Assembly: GCA_017462505.1 (NCBI GenBank)
Contig: JAFTQY010000054.1
Location: 1 to 17,427, forward strand
DNA length: 17,427 nucleotides
From: Clostridia bacterium
GTDB lineage: Bacteria; Bacillota_A; Clostridia; Christensenellales; Borkfalkiaceae
Direction of reading: 5' to 3'
Positions 15,301-17,427 of the stretch are shown here, piece by piece; within the stretch, counting starts at the first letter, position 1; every line of letters starts with the position of its first letter. Below the pieces are notes generated by a model. That model did no database searches, was not told the origin of the DNA, and worked only from the letters and a program-made list of their open reading frames with translations. The position numbers and the translations under genes are program-made.

Positions 15301-15408
15301 GAAACCGAGCCTATGTTAAATGAGGACGGCACGGCGTACGACGGCGATTTTTGGAAATACGGTGAAAACGGCGAAATCGTCATTTGGACGTATACGAAAG
15401 AAGAATAA
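12355..15408 (+). CDS. Cysteine-rich BspA-like leucine-rich-repeat lipoprotein
   Basis: Surface lipoprotein of 1017 residues from a GTG with AGGAG 8 nt upstream. A signal peptide ends in LAAC (Cys24), then a Gly/Ser/Glu-rich spacer to about 65. Residues about 66-280 form an unrecognised domain, possibly a lipoprotein-type beta fold. Four Cys-rich repeats of 41-42 residues follow (305-469), each with ATCxxDGTKTA and CDxGCGxTD. Two blocks of Treponema-type leucine-rich repeats (LRR_5, unit xxSIGxxAFxxCxxLxxIxIPxxV) span about 540-660 and 745-960. Each block ends with the same cap, LTIYC-x5-Pro-xx-Trp. BspA-type repeats are common in host-associated anaerobes and mediate binding or adhesion. I count 39 Cys. 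It begins 24 nt after cysS with no promoter in the gap, so the cysteine T-box may control it. A terminator follows. Confidence 0.9.
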   Translation: MRSKKLALLVLALGLVGSLGLAACGGGDNGGGGVSGSVSESNSSENGGAESESDESSAPVGGEEVQGETLADETAWVAAINNTLAQGNATVNYTMTMDERTGEYFMATTGSATAKVADRKIYQSATGRESCYYPSEDGTFIEEDDDFSSEMYIAMVDSMAMEWSRYNTETWDCYPYEGYEGGFTPTVGGLLHSTVGVYLDYFADMYEAFENVDGTYVVEMTENGASGRAELKFVNGLLYSYVMNSVFTQNVDGQVLTETTEISMTITYGKAAVGELPPMTWDGGGDEPSKPDSPDESEPDEECPHSFTEYYPNGDATCTEDGTKTAWCDYGCGETDTVTDEGSGGHSFTDYVSDNNATCSEDGTKTATCDNGCGETDTVTDEGSATGCSYTDYKSNGNATCGEDGTKTATCDNGCGATDEIIDEGSAGHSFTDYVSNNNATCSKDGTKTATCDKGCGETDEIADEYTMRHNYVDGFCDDCGEEEGTAGLIFGLDYNNTRAYVKGYEGTDTRVVIPSVYEGRPVTDIMGGGSNVGNYGFQTNTIIKELVLPSSIIQIGEYAFYGCSNLERMNIPESVTEIPACIFYDCTSLQEIIIPDTVTSIGREAFYGCCNLWGVMIGDGVESIAERAFFGCSSLTSIVIPESVTKITGIVFELGLPLTIYCEANSKPSGWNNSWNELNPVVWNCILNNVADDGYIYRYIDNIRYAVKGRAATVVKQAKNIKTAKFPAEIKWFDEEYIVWGIKESAFYNCEQLTEVEIPDTVKSIGNSAFYNCTSLTKVTIADGVESIGDCVFAYCKALAEVVIPDSVNSIGGNIFMSSSVTSVTVGNVEDVDNYAFELCETLTNINCPTSIIPFIRELQTLKTVTITSGETIDAGAFLGSSSLTEIVLSDTIKSIGEAAFDCCSSLTKIIIPDSVESIGNYAFAACSSLTEIVIPDNVESIGEYAFYGCTNLTIYCAMESQPTTWAADWNPDGCPVYWYRETEPMLNEDGTAYDGDFWKYGENGEIVIWTYTKEE
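13267..13761 (+). repeat. Four tandem coding repeats (123-126 bp)
   Basis: Repeat units start at 13267, 13390, 13516 and 13639, of 41, 42, 41 and 41 codons. Each encodes HSFTxY or a close variant, then NATC, DGTKTATC, a second CxxxC pair with GCG, and a D/E-rich end. Units 2 and 4 are nearly identical over their first 20 codons. They link the N-terminal domain of the lipoprotein to its leucine-rich repeats and were formed by tandem duplication. Confidence 0.9.
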
Positions 15409-15414
15409 AACCAA

Positions 15415-15450
15415 AAAGGGCTGACGGCGTAAAAACCGTCGGTTCTTTTT
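15415..15450 (+). terminator. Intrinsic terminator after the cys/lipoprotein operon
   Basis: A 13-bp stem with three G-U pairs (15415-15427 with 15436-15448, 8-nt loop) whose 3' arm runs into TTTTT. It lies 6 nt after the lipoprotein stop and is the first clear terminator after cysE, in keeping with a three-gene transcript. Confidence 0.8.
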
Positions 15451-15458
15451 GCCGTTGT

Positions 15459-15537
15459 GAGATTGCCGCGGCGCATAGATACGCCTCGCAATGACGGCGT
15501 TGTGTCATTACGAGGAGCAACGCGACGAAGTAATCTC
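15459..15537. repeat. 79-bp palindromic intergenic repeat
   Basis: The left half (from GAGATT at 15459, ending CCTCGCAATGAC) is an imperfect reverse complement of the right half (GTCATTACGAGG at 15503, ending AATCTC at 15537), with an 8-nt centre. Sequences of the form GTCATTGCGAGGAGC..GCGACGAAGCAATCTC are, from memory, widespread dispersed palindromic repeats in unrelated bacteria. It sits directly after the operon terminator. It is non-coding and has no transposase. Confidence 0.75.
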
Positions 15538-15595
15538 GTAAAAAACGCGCGATGACAAACTTGCAAAAAATTTTCAGCGATACCGCGCCTATCGC

Positions 15596-15625
15596 TTGAC
15601 AAAAGCTCCGTTTTACATTTATAAT
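15596..15625 (+). promoter_or_regulatory. Consensus promoter of alaS
   Basis: TTGACA (15596-15601), 18-nt spacer, TATAAT (15620-15625): both boxes are exact consensus. A perfect 9-bp inverted repeat TTTTACATT-TAT-AATGTAAAA (15611-15631) is centred on the -10 box and could be an operator. Confidence 0.85.
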
Positions 15626-15642
15626 GTAAAAGAATTAAAATA

Positions 15643-15814
15643 GGCTCTGTCCCAACATTCGGTTGATTTCTGCCTACAAAACGCTACGCAATACAGCGCA
15701 TAACGCGCGGTTTCGTACCACAGCGGGTACGCGCCTTTGCATTCTGCTTGTCTTGCCTTGCGTTTTCCTACGGCAGACCGCAAAAGCTAATCAACCGCTT
15801 GTTGCGCCATCGCC
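15643..15814. mobile_element. MITE-like element in the alaS leader, ISL3-type ends
   Basis: A 172-bp non-coding element flanked by an exact 8-bp direct repeat TTAAAATA (15635-15642 and 15815-15822). The ends are imperfect inverted repeats: both start GGC on their own strand, share CAACA, then a perfect 9-bp CGGTTGATT (15660-15668) with AATCAACCG (15789-15797). Inner stems CTGCC/GGCAG and AAAACGC/GCGTTTT continue the pairing, and a hairpin CGTACC..GGTACG (15714-15731) sits in the middle. GGCTCT ends with 8-bp AT-rich target duplications are known for the ISL3 transposase family, so I infer a non-autonomous ISL3-type relative. Removing the element and one repeat restores a leader of about 45 nt between the -10 box and alaS. 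Confidence 0.75.
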
Positions 15815-15848
15815 TTAAAATAAATCCGAAAACGGACAAGGAAAAATT

Positions 15849-17427
15849 ATGAAAAACTATACTGGACAATCCTTACGTGAAATGTATCTGAACTTCTTCA
15901 AGGACCGTGGGCACAAAGTTATCCCCTCGGCGTCTTTGATCCCCGAAAACGACCCTACCGTGCTGTTCACGACGGCGGGTATGCACCCCCTCGTGCCCTA
16001 TCTTTTGGGCGAAAAGCACCCTGCGGGTACTCGCCTTACCGACGTGCAAAAATGCGTGCGTACGGGCGATATCGACGACGTGGGCGACGAACGCCATTGT
16101 ACGTTCTTTGAAATGCTCGGCAACTGGTCGCTCGGCGATTATTTCAAGGAAGAAATGATCCCTTGGAGCTACGAATTTTTGACGGGCGAAAAATACCTCG
16201 GTATCCCCTCGGATAAAATTGCGGTGACCGTATTCGGCGGCGACGATACGATCCCTCGCGACGACGAGGCGGCGGCTCTGTGGGAAAAGGCAGGCATCAA
16301 AAAGGAAAATATCTATTACATGCCCCGCGAAAACAACTGGTGGGGACCTGCGGGCTTGACAGGCCCTTGCGGTACGGATACCGAAATGTTCGTCATTCGC
16401 AAGCCCAAGTGCTCGCCGACCTGCAACCCCGATTGCAACTGCGGCGCGTTCCTTGAAATTTGGAACGACGTTTTCATGCGCTTTAACAAGCAAGCGGACG
16501 GCAGCTTTGTCGAGCTTTCGCAAAAGAACGTGGATACGGGTATGGGCTTAGAGCGCGCTTTGTGCGTTCTCAACGGCAAATCCAGTGTATACGAAACGGA
16601 CATTTTTGAAAACGCGATTAAGACGATTGAAGAGCTGACGGGCAAGACCTACGGCGAGGACGAGGAAACGACCAAATCGTTCCACGTTCTTCTCGATCAT
16701 TGCCGTACGGCGACCTTTATACTCGGCGACGAAAAGGGCATTGTGCCCTCGAACACCGACCAGGGGTATATCCTGCGCAGAATTATCCGTCGCGCGGTGC
16801 GCTACGGCAGAAAGATCAACCTGCCCGAGGGCAGTCTTGCGAAGATCTCCGCGGCGTTTATCGAATATTACAAGGACGTTTATCCCGAACTGAATATCAA
16901 CCGCGAAAAGATCGCAGAAGAGCTTATCAAGGAAGAAACGAAATTCACCAAGACCTTGCAACAGGGCTTGAAAGAATTTGAAAAGTGCATAAACGGTATC
17001 GAAAGAAAGAACGCGTTTATGTCCCAAAAAGACCCCGCGTACGTGCCCGAAAAGGTTATCGGCGGCAAGCAGGCGTTCCATTTGTACGACACCTACGGTT
17101 TCCCCGTAGAGATCACGGACGAAATGGCGAAAGAGCGCGGCTTTGCCGTGGATATCGACGGCTACAAGGCGGCGTTTGAGGAACACCAAAACAAGAGCAA
17201 GGCGGGCAGCGAACAGAAATTTGCCTGCGGTCTTGCCGATCATAAAGAGGCGACGACGGCTCTGCACACGGCGACCCATTTGTTGCACGCGGCGCTTAAA
17301 AAGGTATGCTCGCCCGAGGTCAACCAAAAGGGCTCGAACATTACCGAGGAAAGATTGCGTTTCGACTTTAACCTGCCCCAGCCCATGACGGCGGAGCAGA
17401 TCAAGGCGGTGGAAGATCTCGTCAACG
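15849..17427 (+). CDS. alaS: Alanyl-tRNA synthetase, partial (3' end outside window)
   Basis: N-terminal 526 residues of a class II synthetase that charges tRNA-Ala; the frame stays open to the right edge. The ATG at 15849 has AAGGA 7 nt upstream. The catalytic core is clear: DVQKCVRTGDIDDVG, FFEMLGNWSLGDYFK, NNWWGPAGLTGPCG, then EIWNDVFM and NVDTGMGLER. The editing-domain metal motif HTATHLLHAAL starts near residue 474. A Cys cluster KCSPTCNPDCNC precedes the EIWNDVF motif. This signature set resembles a divergent AlaRS type I associate with Patescibacteria and some Clostridia rather than the classical Bacillus form; the branch assignment is from memory. Its promoter lies 220 nt upstream, separated by a MITE-like insertion. 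No alanine T-box is present in the leader. Confidence 0.93.
   Translation, partial: MKNYTGQSLREMYLNFFKDRGHKVIPSASLIPENDPTVLFTTAGMHPLVPYLLGEKHPAGTRLTDVQKCVRTGDIDDVGDERHCTFFEMLGNWSLGDYFKEEMIPWSYEFLTGEKYLGIPSDKIAVTVFGGDDTIPRDDEAAALWEKAGIKKENIYYMPRENNWWGPAGLTGPCGTDTEMFVIRKPKCSPTCNPDCNCGAFLEIWNDVFMRFNKQADGSFVELSQKNVDTGMGLERALCVLNGKSSVYETDIFENAIKTIEELTGKTYGEDEETTKSFHVLLDHCRTATFILGDEKGIVPSNTDQGYILRRIIRRAVRYGRKINLPEGSLAKISAAFIEYYKDVYPELNINREKIAEELIKEETKFTKTLQQGLKEFEKCINGIERKNAFMSQKDPAYVPEKVIGGKQAFHLYDTYGFPVEITDEMAKERGFAVDIDGYKAAFEEHQNKSKAGSEQKFACGLADHKEATTALHTATHLLHAALKKVCSPEVNQKGSNITEERLRFDFNLPQPMTAEQIKAVEDLVN

Noticed and set aside
15643..15848. Alanine T-box or other riboswitch in the alaS leader
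   Set aside because: No TGGNACCGCG core, no AGAGAG-type stem I and no terminator with a T-run. The paired structure is explained by inverted repeats of an inserted element with an 8-bp target duplication.
16548..17327. 259-codon minus-strand open frame within alaS
   Set aside because: It is antisense to conserved AlaRS sequence, which continues without a stop to the window edge.

Overview
The window looks like a chromosomal stretch from a Bacillota genome, most likely an uncultured gut-type Clostridia. The grounds are Gram-positive style ribosome binding sites, TTGNNN/TATAAT promoters, a cysteine T-box riboswitch, lipoprotein signal peptides, and a VanZ / DUF368 / ComF / NlpC gene set. No rRNA, tRNA, CRISPR array, phage module or intact transposase is visible. 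Placement below class level is not possible from the sequence alone.

Layout, left to right. Bases 1-240 hold no supported gene but carry two overlapping hairpins. A promoter then drives a two-gene operon: a ROK-family sugar kinase (277-1218) and a GmhA-like SIS isomerase (1230-1868). A bidirectional terminator separates this from a convergent, unrecognised two-domain protein (1975-3075, minus). A near-consensus promoter placed exactly at the start codon drives vanZ (apparently leaderless), followed by a DUF368 polyprenyl-phosphate transporter and, after a terminator, a ComF-family phosphoribosyltransferase. A convergent SH3b-NlpC/P60 lipoprotein (5820-6677, minus) follows. Divergent from it is a PHP-family (HisJ-like) phosphatase with a small acidic partner protein. 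A repeat-rich spacer and terminator lead to a DeoR-family repressor (8236-8994, minus) and a divergent conserved protein with a helical DNA-binding-like C-terminus (9271-9897).

The best understood unit is 9913-15450: promoter, cysteine T-box (specifier TGC at 10052-10054, UGGA motif at 10146, strong terminator), cysE, cysS, and then, only 24 nt later, a 1017-residue cysteine-rich BspA-like leucine-rich-repeat lipoprotein. If read-through is real, cysteine supply (CysE), cysteine charging (CysS) and a surface protein with about 39 cysteines are under one cysteine-tRNA sensor.

The last unit is alaS (partial at the right edge). Its consensus promoter is separated from the gene by a 172-bp non-coding element with imperfect terminal inverted repeats starting GGCTCT, bounded by an 8-bp direct repeat TTAAAATA. 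This is a MITE-like insertion, probably related to ISL3-type ends. Other dispersed-repeat candidates lie at 15459-15537, 8017-8160, and as a pair at 2565-2628 / 5756-5804, the first of which sits inside a coding sequence.

I see no clearly new defence or mobile system. The most informative observations are the dated MITE insertion in the alaS leader, the T-box operon ending in a cysteine-rich lipoprotein, the leaderless vanZ, and the in-frame repeat inside the hypothetical gene.
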